A stretch of 64,000 nucleotides of DNA from Treponema porcinum (GTDB lineage Bacteria > Spirochaetota > Spirochaetia > Treponematales > Treponemataceae), in assembly GCF_900167145.1 (NCBI RefSeq), contig NZ_FUWG01000012.1, positions 1 through 64,000 of the forward strand. Direction: 5' to 3'. The notes under the pieces are model-generated. The model had not been told where the DNA came from, made no database searches, and worked only from the letters and a program-made list of their open reading frames with translations. Below, piece by piece: positions 53,242 to 61,477 of the stretch (position 1 is its first letter; the number at the start of each line of letters is the position of its first letter). The position numbers and the translations under genes are program-made.

Positions 53242-54213
53242 ATGAAAACGATACGGAAATTTTCACCGGAAGAAATCATATTCGCCGCGACAACCGAATG
53301 TAACCTTCACTGCGCACATTGCTTTGTACCGCGTACGGAAAAACGGCTCAGTGCGGACGATGCAATCACCTTTCTGAAAAGCTGTGCCGGTTCGCAAATT
53401 GAAAAAATCGGTTTTTCCGGCGGAGAACCGTTCCTGTACCCGGAATTTATCTGCCGCGTTTCAAAAGCCGCCGTAGAAAACGATTTTCTGTTCGGAAGAA
53501 TTATGACGAACGGCGTATGGTGGAAAAATCCTGCGCATCTTGAAAAAACGCTTTCCGACGTCTACGATAGCGGTTTCGACGGAAAAACAGGACTAAGCTG
53601 GGATGCGTTCCACGGACAGAACAGCGAAAAAATCCTGACGTTCGTAAATACCGTATTAACCGCTTTTGGCACACAGTCACTTGAAATACAGTCTGTCATA
53701 CATCCCGATGCAGAAAAAGACAAAGCGTTTCTGGAAAAACTTGAATCTCTTGCCCGGCATTTAGGCTGCACCGTAAAAAAGAACACGGACAAAAAAAACG
53801 GGCGAGGCGTTTTTATTCTGGAAAGCGATGAAATCTGCATTCCTGTATACAGGGAATGGCAGTCCTTTACAGGAGATGATGAGCGCGCCTGGAAAAGCCG
53901 CCGGTGGTTCAAGGATGACTTTTGCGCCGGACCGGGACACGTTCTTTACGTACATCCGGACGGAAACATCGCGCCGTGCTGCGGCTTTGCAAACGAAAAC
54001 AAAGCACTTTTTACAGGAACGATTCATCAGCCTCTAAAAACAGTACTTGAACTGGCAGAAAAGAACGAAATGATAAGAATATGCTATGAAGAAGGATTAG
54101 TCGCGCAAATTCGTCCGCTAAAAAAGAACGGCGTGCTTCCCGGAAAAACAGACGACATCTGCGCATTCTGCGATTTTATCTGCAAGCGGCGCGCAGAAAA
54201 AGAAAACGGATAA
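53242..54213 (+). CDS. Radical SAM protein with SPASM/twitch-like C terminus
   Basis: The protein has 323 residues. The cluster motif CNLHCAHC (residues about 17-24) and the GGEPFLYPEF motif mark a radical SAM enzyme. Later cysteines (DFCAGPG, APCCGF, and the ICAFCDFICKRR tail) suggest one or more auxiliary iron-sulfur clusters. The substrate is unknown. No precursor peptide gene is seen next to it. It is transcribed alone, divergent from pgk. Confidence 0.88.
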   Translation: MKTIRKFSPEEIIFAATTECNLHCAHCFVPRTEKRLSADDAITFLKSCAGSQIEKIGFSGGEPFLYPEFICRVSKAAVENDFLFGRIMTNGVWWKNPAHLEKTLSDVYDSGFDGKTGLSWDAFHGQNSEKILTFVNTVLTAFGTQSLEIQSVIHPDAEKDKAFLEKLESLARHLGCTVKKNTDKKNGRGVFILESDEICIPVYREWQSFTGDDERAWKSRRWFKDDFCAGPGHVLYVHPDGNIAPCCGFANENKALFTGTIHQPLKTVLELAEKNEMIRICYEEGLVAQIRPLKKNGVLPGKTDDICAFCDFICKRRAEKENG

Positions 54214-54291
54214 TTTCCCTGCCCCTCCCCACACACAAAAAAAAATGCAAATATACCTGTGCATACGGCTTATTTTCTGCGTTCCGTAAAA

Positions 54292-54999
54292 TTATATAAA
54301 ACATGACCAGACAGCAGCACCAACAACAGTCAGCAGTCCTGAAACTACAATCGAAAGGCTGCTCATAGCGCCCTCAACATCGCCAAGTTCCATAGCCTTT
54401 GCCGTTCCCAGCGCGTGAGAAGACGTACCGATTGCAATTCCCTTTGCAACAGGCTCCGTAATCCTGAAAAGCCTCAGCACAGTTTCCGCAGCAATATTCC
54501 CGAATACGCCGGTAATCACGATAACAGTTACCGTAACAGGCACGTATCCTTCAAGTTCCTGCACAACGCCTATTCCGATTGCAGTCGTTATGGACTTAGG
54601 AAGAAGCGTAACATAAGCCGAATGATCCATCTTAAAAAGCAGCGCAAGCAGAAAAATCCCTGTAAGGCTTGAAATCACGCCGGACACAATGCCGATAATA
54701 ACAGCACGGCAGTTTTTTTTGAGCAAATCAAACTGCTCGTACAGCGGAACGGCAAGACACACCGTAGAAGGCGTAAGAAGATAGCTGATATACCGCGCAC
54801 CCTCATTATACGTTTTGTAGTCAATGCGAAACACAACAAGAAAGGCAATCGTAAGGAAAATGCTTATCAAAAGCGGATTAAACAGCGCCAGCTTGAATTT
54901 CCGTTTCAAAAGCATACCTATTCCATAGGTCGAAAGGCTGAGCACAACGCCAAAATACACCGGATTATGAAAGAACTGCTGTATGCTAGTCATTTTCAC
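54292..54999 (-). CDS. lrgB: LrgB/CidB family membrane protein
   Basis: The protein has 235 residues and about six to seven membrane segments. KSITTAIGIGVVQELEG and GTSSHALGTAKAMELGD are typical LrgB motifs. The LrgAB pair is linked to murein hydrolase control and, in some bacteria and plastids, to glycolate or pyruvate transport. It overlaps lrgA by 14 nt, so the two are co-translated. Confidence 0.92.
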   Translation of the reverse strand: MKMTSIQQFFHNPVYFGVVLSLSTYGIGMLLKRKFKLALFNPLLISIFLTIAFLVVFRIDYKTYNEGARYISYLLTPSTVCLAVPLYEQFDLLKKNCRAVIIGIVSGVISSLTGIFLLALLFKMDHSAYVTLLPKSITTAIGIGVVQELEGYVPVTVTVIVITGVFGNIAAETVLRLFRITEPVAKGIAIGTSSHALGTAKAMELGDVEGAMSSLSIVVSGLLTVVGAAVWSCFI

Positions 55000-55354
55000 C
55001 GTTCCTCTTTTTAGCCCGGCGGATTACAAACTGAGTTACCGCCCCGGAAACGACCATCACAAGAACAGTCGTAACAAGCGTAATCACAAGATATTGAATC
55101 CAGGAACCGGAGATAACGCCCCACGATTCAACAAGTCCCACCGCCGCAGGAATAAAAAGCACCGGCATAATGCCGATAAGAAACGAACTTGCCTCTCGTA
55201 CCATACTGACTTTTACAATCCGGCATTGCAAAAGCACAAACAGAATAACAATTCCATAAATGCTTGCAGGAACAGGAAGCGGAACGACCGCATTCAGAAT
55301 TTCACCTGCAAACGATACCGCCGCAATAATCAAAAACTGAACAAGAAATTTCAT
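54986..55354 (-). CDS. lrgA: LrgA/CidA family membrane protein
   Basis: The start is set at the third codon of the longest frame (MKFLVQFLIIAAVSFAGEIL), because the -10 box touches the first ATG. The protein has 122 residues with four membrane segments (VVPLPVPASIYGIVILFVLL is typical). It is holin-like and paired with lrgB. The -35 is a perfect TTGACA. Confidence 0.9.
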   Translation of the reverse strand: MKFLVQFLIIAAVSFAGEILNAVVPLPVPASIYGIVILFVLLQCRIVKVSMVREASSFLIGIMPVLFIPAAVGLVESWGVISGSWIQYLVITLVTTVLVMVVSGAVTQFVIRRAKKRNGEND

Positions 55355-55360
55355 CACCAT

Positions 55361-55389
55361 ATAGTAAAAAAGTATGCGTTACGTGTCAA
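55361..55389 (-). promoter_or_regulatory. lrgAB promoter, predicted leaderless
   Basis: TTGACA (complement of 55384-55389), 17 nt, TACTAT (complement of 55361-55366). The -10 ends 6 nt before the ATG at 55354. The upstream ATG at 55360 directly abuts the -10 and cannot lie in the mRNA in the usual way. Confidence 0.7.
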
Positions 55390-55424
55390 TTAAAACAAGA
55401 AGAGTAACAGAGCGTTTCTACAGC

Positions 55425-56297
55425 TCACTGCAAGTATTCTGCAAACTCAGGATTATGCATAACAAACTGACCGGCGGCAGTATTGTAATCCTGCCAGGAG
55501 GACGTAAAAAGTTTCTGCATTCCGGGCATCGTGATAATATCAGTCGGCATAGCGTAATTCGGATCTATAAGATTTTCATTCATATAATTCCGTATGCTGT
55601 CTACAGAACTGAAAAGGACGTGACAGACGAACGTTGAGCAGACAAACTTATTCATTTCCTCAAATTCTTTAAATTCTTCTTCCTGCGTATGCGGATGCTT
55701 TGATTTTTTAGCGTCAGGATTAGACATCCGCTTCAGCGCAACGCCGGCCATCTTAAAATTGTCGGAAATAGAATAATTTGCAGACTGCGTTTCATATTTA
55801 TGCTTCATCCAGGCCACGGCAAGCTCATATTCATCTTTTGAAACAGGAAGTGCAAACGTCGTCTGAAGTGATTTTTCCGGATCACAGGACTTCATAAACT
55901 CATTCGTTGACGTATCGGTACACTGCTCAATCTTAAGATTCGGCTTTGCGTACAAAGTAAGCCCGTAAAAACTGTCCGTCAAATCAAAACCGATTGCAAT
56001 GTGGCTTCCGCTTACAGTGTGGCGCTCGGTAAATTCAAGACCTTTCTGCAGAATGACCGTACCCACATTGTACTTTGCATGCGGATTGTACAGCCGCAGA
56101 AAAAGATATTTTTCCGAAAACGGCGCAGAGACAGAAGTTGTGTCATTTGGATACGGGTACAGATGGACAGATTCCTGATTTTCTTCAAGATATTTCCACG
56201 TATTTTCACGGATATTTTTTGTAGATGCACATCCAAGACTTATAATTGACAGTAAAATTATAAAGGAAAAGAATATTTTTATTCTATTAAGACGCAT
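55425..56297 (-). CDS. Lipoprotein of unknown function
   Basis: The protein has 290 residues. The signal peptide ends in a lipobox (IISLGCAST), with the lipidated Cys at residue 23. The body contains HTVSGSHIAIGFDL and NKFVCSTFVCHVLF, where a His and a Cys followed by a hydrophobic helix recall NlpC/P60-like or DUF-type papain folds; this is uncertain. TTGACG-17-TTACAT lies upstream, with a very short leader and no ribosome binding site. Single gene. Confidence 0.7.
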   Translation of the reverse strand: MRLNRIKIFFSFIILLSIISLGCASTKNIRENTWKYLEENQESVHLYPYPNDTTSVSAPFSEKYLFLRLYNPHAKYNVGTVILQKGLEFTERHTVSGSHIAIGFDLTDSFYGLTLYAKPNLKIEQCTDTSTNEFMKSCDPEKSLQTTFALPVSKDEYELAVAWMKHKYETQSANYSISDNFKMAGVALKRMSNPDAKKSKHPHTQEEEFKEFEEMNKFVCSTFVCHVLFSSVDSIRNYMNENLIDPNYAMPTDIITMPGMQKLFTSSWQDYNTAAGQFVMHNPEFAEYLQ

Positions 56298-56411
56298 ATT
56301 GTATGTATATCAATGTAAGTAAATTTCACAGCAAACGTCAACTAAAAAAGGAGCACGAGGTCGATTTATCTACCGAGTTTTTATATGTAATGAAAACAAC
56401 TCTCACTGCAT

Positions 56412-56443
56412 AAAAAAAGACCTTCCGCAGAAGGTCTTTTTTT
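56412..56443. terminator. gap terminator
   Basis: AGACCTTC-4-GAAGGTCT with A and T runs on both sides. It follows the gap stop by about 20 nt on the minus strand. Confidence 0.9.
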
Positions 56444-56459
56444 CACATCAAACTAAGCC

Positions 56460-57491
56460 TTAGCAGTTTTCTGAGAAGTATTTGATTGTCCTTACCATCT
56501 GTGATGTGTAAGAGTTTTCGTTGTCATACCAGGAAACAACCTGTACCTGATATGTATCGTCGTCGATTTTTGAAACCATAGTCTGTGTTGCATCGAACAA
56601 AGAACCGAATTTCATACCGATAACGTCAGAAGAAACAATTTCGTCTTCGTTGTAACCGAAACTTTCTGTTGCAGCAGCTTCCTTCATTGCAGCATTGATT
56701 CCTTCTTTTGTTACGTCTTTGCCTTTTACAACAGCAGTAAGGATTGTTGTAGATCCTGTAGGTGTAGGAACACGCTGAGCAGAACCAATGAGTTTTCCGT
56801 TCAATTCAGGAATTACAAGACCGATAGCCTTTGCAGCACCTGTTGAGTTTGGAACGATGTTCTGAGCACCTGCGCGTGAACGGCGGAGGTCACCCTTGCG
56901 CTGCGGACCGTCAAGAATCATCTGGTCACCAGTGTAAGCGTGGATTGTAGACATAATTCCGCTCTGAATTGGAGTATAATCATTAAGAGCCTTAGCCATT
57001 GGAGCAAGACAGTTTGTTGTACAAGAAGCAGCAGAAATGATGTTGTCGTTCTTTGTAAGAGTTTTGTGGTTTACATTGTAAACGATTGTTGGAAGATCAT
57101 TTCCTGCAGGAGCTGAAATTACAACTTTTTTAGCACCTGCTGTAATGTGAGCAGCAGCCTTATCTTTTGATGTGTAGAAACCTGTACATTCAAGAACAAC
57201 GTCTACTTTGTTAGCTGCCCAAGGACAGTTAGCTGCATCTTTTTCAGCAGAGATTTTGATTTCTTTTCCATCAACGATGATAGAATCTTCTGTAGCAGAA
57301 ACAGTGTGTTTTCCTTCACCGATTTTTCCGCAGAATCCACCCTGTGCTGTATCATACTTCAAGAGGTGAGCAAGCATTTTCGGGCTTGTCAAATCGTTGA
57401 TAGCAACAACTTCATAACCATCAGCTTCAAACATCTGACGGAAAGCCAAACGACCAATACGGCCAAAACCGTTAATAGCAACTCTAACCAT
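56460..57491 (-). CDS. gap: Glyceraldehyde-3-phosphate dehydrogenase
   Basis: This 343-residue protein has [15 protein letters not shown] (NAD binding) and the active Cys157 in [12 protein letters not shown]. Further motifs are [11 protein letters not shown] and [12 protein letters not shown] near the end. It is glycolytic and NAD-dependent by its motifs. A leader of about 30 nt with AGGAG precedes the ATG. With pgk and tpiA it covers triose metabolism, but it is a separate unit. Confidence 0.97.
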   Translation of the reverse strand: MVRVAINGFGRIGRLAFRQMFEADGYEVVAINDLTSPKMLAHLLKYDTAQGGFCGKIGEGKHTVSATEDSIIVDGKEIKISAEKDAANCPWAANKVDVVLECTGFYTSKDKAAAHITAGAKKVVISAPAGNDLPTIVYNVNHKTLTKNDNIISAASCTTNCLAPMAKALNDYTPIQSGIMSTIHAYTGDQMILDGPQRKGDLRRSRAGAQNIVPNSTGAAKAIGLVIPELNGKLIGSAQRVPTPTGSTTILTAVVKGKDVTKEGINAAMKEAAATESFGYNEDEIVSSDVIGMKFGSLFDATQTMVSKIDDDTYQVQVVSWYDNENSYTSQMVRTIKYFSENC

Positions 57492-57528
57492 AGTTAGTTG
57501 ACTCCTATAATTTCAATAAATTACTTAC

Positions 57529-57557
57529 ATTTTATGTTTATTGCAAAATAATGTCAA
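57529..57557 (-). promoter_or_regulatory. gap promoter
   Basis: TTGACA (complement of 57552-57557), 17 nt, TAAAAT (complement of 57529-57534). The start point is near 57522, which leaves a leader of about 30 nt with a ribosome binding site. Confidence 0.7.
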
Positions 57558-57618
57558 CGGATTGCAAACTTCTAGTACAGGATAAACAGGTTCAGTATCA
57601 TTTTTATTCGCCCCCTAT

Positions 57619-57660
57619 AAAACACGCCGAGACTTTTGGAAAAAAAACGGCATGTTTTTT
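57619..57660. terminator. Hairpin/terminator between the S41 remnant and gap
   Basis: AAAACACGCCG (57619-57629) pairs with CGGCATGTTTT (57648 onward) with one mismatch. A long T run follows on the plus strand, and TTTTATAG on the minus strand. It may have ended the now broken minus-strand protease gene. Confidence 0.5.
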
Positions 57661-57791
57661 TTTTATAGCGGACAGAGAAAAAAATCAGTTTATAAGCGAA
57701 CTGTAGATTTCCGACATATTGTTTACGGCGATATTCCTTTGCAAGCGTATAACTTCATAAAACGGACTATCCGATATAAAATTTACTGATT

Positions 57792-58034
57792 TTACAGATT
57801 ACTGTTTATATCCGCTAATCTTTCCGTAAGTTCTGTGTCGCCAGTAAGTTGTACCAGAGAGTTCAGGATATCTTCATTTGTTGACCAGTAATCTGGCTTA
57901 AGTCCAAAACCTTCCGGGCATTCTTCAAACTTCCATACAAATGATGGAAGGTGCATGGCAATTCCAGAATTAGGTAACTGATAACACCAGACATTACCAT
58001 AGGCAAAACAGCCGGCTGTATTTTCGCTGTAATA
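57792..58034 (-). pseudogene. Remnant of an S41-type peptidase (C-terminal 80 residues)
   Basis: An open frame of 80 codons on the minus strand starts after an in-frame TGA (complement of 58035-58037) and has no start codon. It reads SENTAGCFAYGNVWCYQLPN, then HLPSFVWKFEECPEGFGLKP and DYWSTNEDI. This is the pattern seen near the end of S41 (tail-specific/CtpA-like) proteases, where a strand is followed by the GF.PDYW motif. The protease's catalytic Ser/Lys part is missing. The break lies close to a 15-bp inverted repeat (58047-58094). It is a decayed gene fragment. Confidence 0.65.
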
Positions 58035-58046
58035 TCATTTAGATAA

Positions 58047-58094
58047 ATAAAAATATCCTTTGGATAAAAAAATTTATATAAAGGATATTTTTAT
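58047..58094. repeat. Perfect 15-bp inverted repeat
   Basis: ATAAAAATATCCTTT (58047-58061) and AAAGGATATTTTTAT (58080-58094), with an 18-nt A/T-rich loop. It starts 12 nt from the broken end of the S41 remnant. It may be a terminator-like structure or the trace of a small inserted element. Confidence 0.7.
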
Positions 58095-58283
58095 AAAACT
58101 TTTACATTCCTAAAAAACACAACCTGTCGGATTTAAGGAAACACAGAATCAACATCCCTGCCGCACAAATAAGAATCTAAAAAAAGTTTCATTATCAACT
58201 CAAAACCTTTTTAAAACGCTCTTTTCATAACCCACCAATTACTGTATTATAATTGTGTATATTGAAATATAAATTTTTTGTAT

Positions 58284-58436
58284 ATGGGAATTCATAAAAA
58301 AACCGACAAAGATAAGTTTTTCGAGTTTTCCATATATGTATCAAGCAGTATAGACAATATATTTGATTTATTCAGAGAGAATCTTGGTGCGGACTCGATT
58401 TCAACGATGACGCACAAAGCGTATCAGCATTCATGA
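58284..58436 (+). CDS. Possible 50-residue small protein
   Basis: ATG opens 50 codons starting MGIHKKTDKDKFFEFSIYV and ending in TMTHKAYQHS. No Shine-Dalgarno is seen, and a TATAAT box lies about 35 nt upstream (near 58247). The stop lies 28 nt before the HTH gene. I recognise no family. It could be the truncated front of a lost mobile-element gene, or a leader peptide. Confidence 0.35.
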   Translation: MGIHKKTDKDKFFEFSIYVSSSIDNIFDLFRENLGADSISTMTHKAYQHS

Positions 58437-58464
58437 ATTAGCGGACTGACCGGGAGGTATAAAG

Positions 58465-58671
58465 ATGGATAAAAGGAATAAGTACAGTCTTGAACTTAAA
58501 ATGCAGGTTGTGGAAAAATACAAACAGGGAGAATACGGCTATAAAAAACTTGCCCGTGAATTTAACCTTTCAAGAGACACTGTACGTGCCTGGTGCTTAA
58601 ATCCAAAGTTGAATCCTGCAATAGCTACGGAAAAGAAAAATGACACAAACGATAACACTACAACAGACTAA
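58465..58671 (+). CDS. Orphan helix-turn-helix protein, IS3 OrfA-like
   Basis: This 68-residue protein has a strong GGGAGG site before its ATG. Residues 1-50 match the HTH found at the N terminus of IS3-type transposase OrfA (SLELKMQVVEKYKQGEYGYKK, then LAREFNLSRDTVRAW). The tail is Asn/Thr/Asp-rich (KKNDTNDNTTTD). No OrfB or terminal inverted repeats are seen, so it is a leftover or a domesticated DNA-binding protein. A shared terminator follows it. Confidence 0.65.
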   Translation: MDKRNKYSLELKMQVVEKYKQGEYGYKKLAREFNLSRDTVRAWCLNPKLNPAIATEKKNDTNDNTTTD

Positions 58672-58734
58672 TCTTCCGGTTTTCTGATTTTATTCTCTGA
58701 ATGTTAAAAAAAAGCATTAACTCCAGCAATTTAT

Positions 58735-58802
58735 AAAAACAGTCCTGCCGTCTGACAGGACTGTTTTTACTTAGAAAAAATCGAAAAAAACAAGTTTTTC
58801 GA
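58735..58802. terminator. Two tandem terminators between the HTH gene and clpB
   Basis: Hairpin 1: AAAAACAGTCCTG with CAGGACTGTTTTT (58735-58768), bidirectional. Hairpin 2: TCGAAAAA (58781-58788) with TTTTTCGA (58795-58802); on the minus strand it is followed by six T and serves clpB. Confidence 0.8.
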
Positions 58803-58831
58803 TGTATACTTTAATATACCAACTGAAAAAT

Positions 58832-61417
58832 CTACCTGAATTCAAGTATTCCGTTACCGGCGGAAACTGAAACAGTGCTTCCTTCGCCGAATTTTCCTTC
58901 AAGCAGTTCCTTTGAAAGAGGATTTTCCACCCACGTCTGAACGGCACGCTTTACAGGACGCGCACCGAATGCAGGATCGTATCCCTTTTCCGAAATAAAG
59001 TCCACTGCTGAATCGTCAAACTTAATCGTTATCCGTCTGTCCATAAGCCGCTTTGCCACGCGCTCAAGCTGAATTCTTACGATTCCGCCGATGCATGACT
59101 TATCCAGCCGCTGGAACATTACGATTTCGTCTATACGGTTCAGGAATTCCGGGCGGAAATGCGATTTCAAAAGCGAGTCAATCTGTCCTTTTGCAGCTTC
59201 CATTTTTTCTGACGTATCAGCATCAAGAATAAGCTCGCTTCCAAGATTGCTTGTCATAATGATAATCGTATTTTTAAAGTCTACAACGCGCCCCTGTCCG
59301 TCAGTAAGCCTTCCGTCATCAAGAACCTGAAGCAGAACATTGAATACATCAGGATGCGCTTTTTCCACTTCGTCAAAAAGAACTACGCTGTACGGTCTGC
59401 GGCGAACCGCTTCTGTAAGCTGTCCGCCTTCATCATAACCTACATATCCCGGAGGCGCACCGATAAGACGGCTTACGCTGAATTTTTCCATATATTCAGA
59501 CATATCTATGCGGGTAAGAGCCTTTTCGTCATTGAACAGAAAGTCTGCAAGCGTCTTTGCAAGTTCCGTTTTTCCCACGCCGGTAGGTCCGATAAAAAGA
59601 AAACTTCCAAGCGGTCTGTTCGGGTCGCTCAAGCCGGAACGGTTACGGCGGATTGCATCGCTTACAACCTGAACGGCCTCATTCTGCCCGATAACGCGCT
59701 TATGCAGAACTTCCTCCAGCTGCAAATATTTCTGTTTTTCGCTTGAAAGCATTTTTGCAACAGGAATTCCTGTCCATGTACTTACAACGCGTGCAATGTC
59801 CTCTTCAGTAACTTCCTGACGCAAAAGAGACTCGCGTTCAGGATTTTCTTCAATCTGCTTATCGTGCGCAGCAGATTCTGAAAGCTGTTTTTCAAGCGAC
59901 GGAATTACGCTGTATTTCAGCTCGGCGGCTTTTTCAAGATTTCCCTCGCGGGTAAATTTTTCCTCGTTAAAGCGCGCCTCTTCCAGCTGTTCCTTAAGTT
60001 TACGGCTTTTGTCTATGCTGTTTTTTTCGTTCTGCCACTGCATTTTCATCGCATCGCGCTTTGCAGTAAGTTCCGAAAGTTCCTTTTCCAGTTTTATAAG
60101 CCGCTCTTTAGAAGCAGCATCTTCTTCCTTGCTCAAAGACTGCTTTTCTATTGAAAGCTGAAGGATTTTCCGTTCAATCTGATCAAGTTCGGTAGGCTGG
60201 CTTTCAATTTCCATCTTAAGGCGGCTTGCAGCTTCGTCAACAAGGTCAATCGCCTTGTCCGGCATAAAGCGGTTTGTGATGTAGCGGTTTGAAAGAATTG
60301 CCGCGCTCACAAGAGCCTCGTCGTTTATGCGCACGCCGTGATGAATTTCGTATTTATCACGAAGTCCACGCAGAATGGCAATCGTGTCTTCAACACTAGG
60401 CTCGGCACAGTATACCTGCTGAAACCTGCGTTCAAGAGCGGCGTCTTTTTCTATATACTTGCGGTATTCGTCAAGGGTAGTTGCGCCGATAACGTGGATT
60501 TCTCCGCGGCTAAGCGCCGGCTTAAGAAGATTTGACGCATCCATAGAGCCTTCGCTTGCGCCTGCCCCTACAATCGTATGAAGTTCGTCAATAAAAAGGA
60601 TTATCTGACCTTCTGACTTTGTAACTTCTGTGATGACGGCTTTTAGGCGCTCCTCAAATTCGCCGCGGAATTTTGCACCTGCAACAAGGCTTCCCATATC
60701 AAGTGAAAGAACCCTCTTGTTTCTGAGACTTTCAGGCACATCACCGCCTGCAATGCGCCGTGCAAGACCTTCTACAATTGCCGTTTTTCCAACGCCCGGC
60801 TCGCCGATAAGAACAGGATTGTTCTTTGTCCTGCGGCACAGAACCTGCATTACACGGCGGATTTCTTCATCGCGTCCGATGACAGGGTCGATTTTATCCT
60901 GACGGGCACGTGCAGTTAAATCAGTGCAGTATTTTTCAAGCGAGCGCATTTTGCTTTCAGGATCCTGAGAGTCTACGCTCTGGTTTCCCCGCACAGATTT
61001 CAGTGATTCAAGGACAGCCTCATAGGTAATTCCGTTTTTACGCAGCAAATCACCGGTCGCGCTGTCTGATTTTGTCATTGCAAGAAGCAGATGCTCGCAC
61101 GAAAGGTACTGGTCTTTCAGTTTTGACATTTCATTTTCTGCCTTTGCAAGGACTTTCTGAACGCCGTCCGAAAGACGCATCTGCGTATTTCCAGTTACTT
61201 TTGGATACGAGCCCAACAAATCATCAACTTGTTTCTGCAAACTCTGAACGTTTACTCCTACACGCTCAACAATCGGAGGAACAATGCCGTCCTGCTGACT
61301 AAGCAACGATGAAAGAAGATGCTCCAATCCTATTTCGCTGTGATCGTTTTTCTGTGCAAGGGCGCTTGCGTTCTGCAATGCGTCCTGCGTTTTTAAGGTA
61401 AAATGTTCGTAATCCAT
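58832..61417 (-). CDS. clpB: ClpB disaggregase
   Basis: The protein has 861 residues. An N-terminal Clp repeat domain (about 1-150) is followed by AAA domain 1 with [13 protein letters not shown], the coiled-coil M domain (about 410-525) that sets ClpB apart from ClpA/C, and AAA domain 2 with [14 protein letters not shown]. It works with DnaK to dissolve protein aggregates. There is no CIRCE-like repeat in the A/T-rich upstream region that I can see. The promoter is leaderless in type. Confidence 0.97.
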   Translation of the reverse strand: MDYEHFTLKTQDALQNASALAQKNDHSEIGLEHLLSSLLSQQDGIVPPIVERVGVNVQSLQKQVDDLLGSYPKVTGNTQMRLSDGVQKVLAKAENEMSKLKDQYLSCEHLLLAMTKSDSATGDLLRKNGITYEAVLESLKSVRGNQSVDSQDPESKMRSLEKYCTDLTARARQDKIDPVIGRDEEIRRVMQVLCRRTKNNPVLIGEPGVGKTAIVEGLARRIAGGDVPESLRNKRVLSLDMGSLVAGAKFRGEFEERLKAVITEVTKSEGQIILFIDELHTIVGAGASEGSMDASNLLKPALSRGEIHVIGATTLDEYRKYIEKDAALERRFQQVYCAEPSVEDTIAILRGLRDKYEIHHGVRINDEALVSAAILSNRYITNRFMPDKAIDLVDEAASRLKMEIESQPTELDQIERKILQLSIEKQSLSKEEDAASKERLIKLEKELSELTAKRDAMKMQWQNEKNSIDKSRKLKEQLEEARFNEEKFTREGNLEKAAELKYSVIPSLEKQLSESAAHDKQIEENPERESLLRQEVTEEDIARVVSTWTGIPVAKMLSSEKQKYLQLEEVLHKRVIGQNEAVQVVSDAIRRNRSGLSDPNRPLGSFLFIGPTGVGKTELAKTLADFLFNDEKALTRIDMSEYMEKFSVSRLIGAPPGYVGYDEGGQLTEAVRRRPYSVVLFDEVEKAHPDVFNVLLQVLDDGRLTDGQGRVVDFKNTIIIMTSNLGSELILDADTSEKMEAAKGQIDSLLKSHFRPEFLNRIDEIVMFQRLDKSCIGGIVRIQLERVAKRLMDRRITIKFDDSAVDFISEKGYDPAFGARPVKRAVQTWVENPLSKELLEGKFGEGSTVSVSAGNGILEFR

Positions 61418-61423
61418 ATTTTT

Positions 61424-61452
61424 AAAATATGCACAAAAAACAGCGAATTCAA
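61424..61452 (-). promoter_or_regulatory. clpB promoter, predicted leaderless
   Basis: TTGAAT (complement of 61447-61452), 17 nt, TATTTT (complement of 61424-61429). The -10 ends 6 nt before the ATG. The hexamers fit the housekeeping sigma factor rather than a heat-shock factor. Confidence 0.6.
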
Positions 61453-61477
61453 GAAAAAAGCTGACAAAAGGATTGCG

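Noticed and set aside
58314..58802. The 11-mer AAGTTTTTCGA at 58314-58324 and 58792-58802 as direct repeats flanking an inserted element
   Set aside because: The right copy is one arm of the clpB terminator hairpin and the sequence is A/T-rich, so chance is the better explanation.
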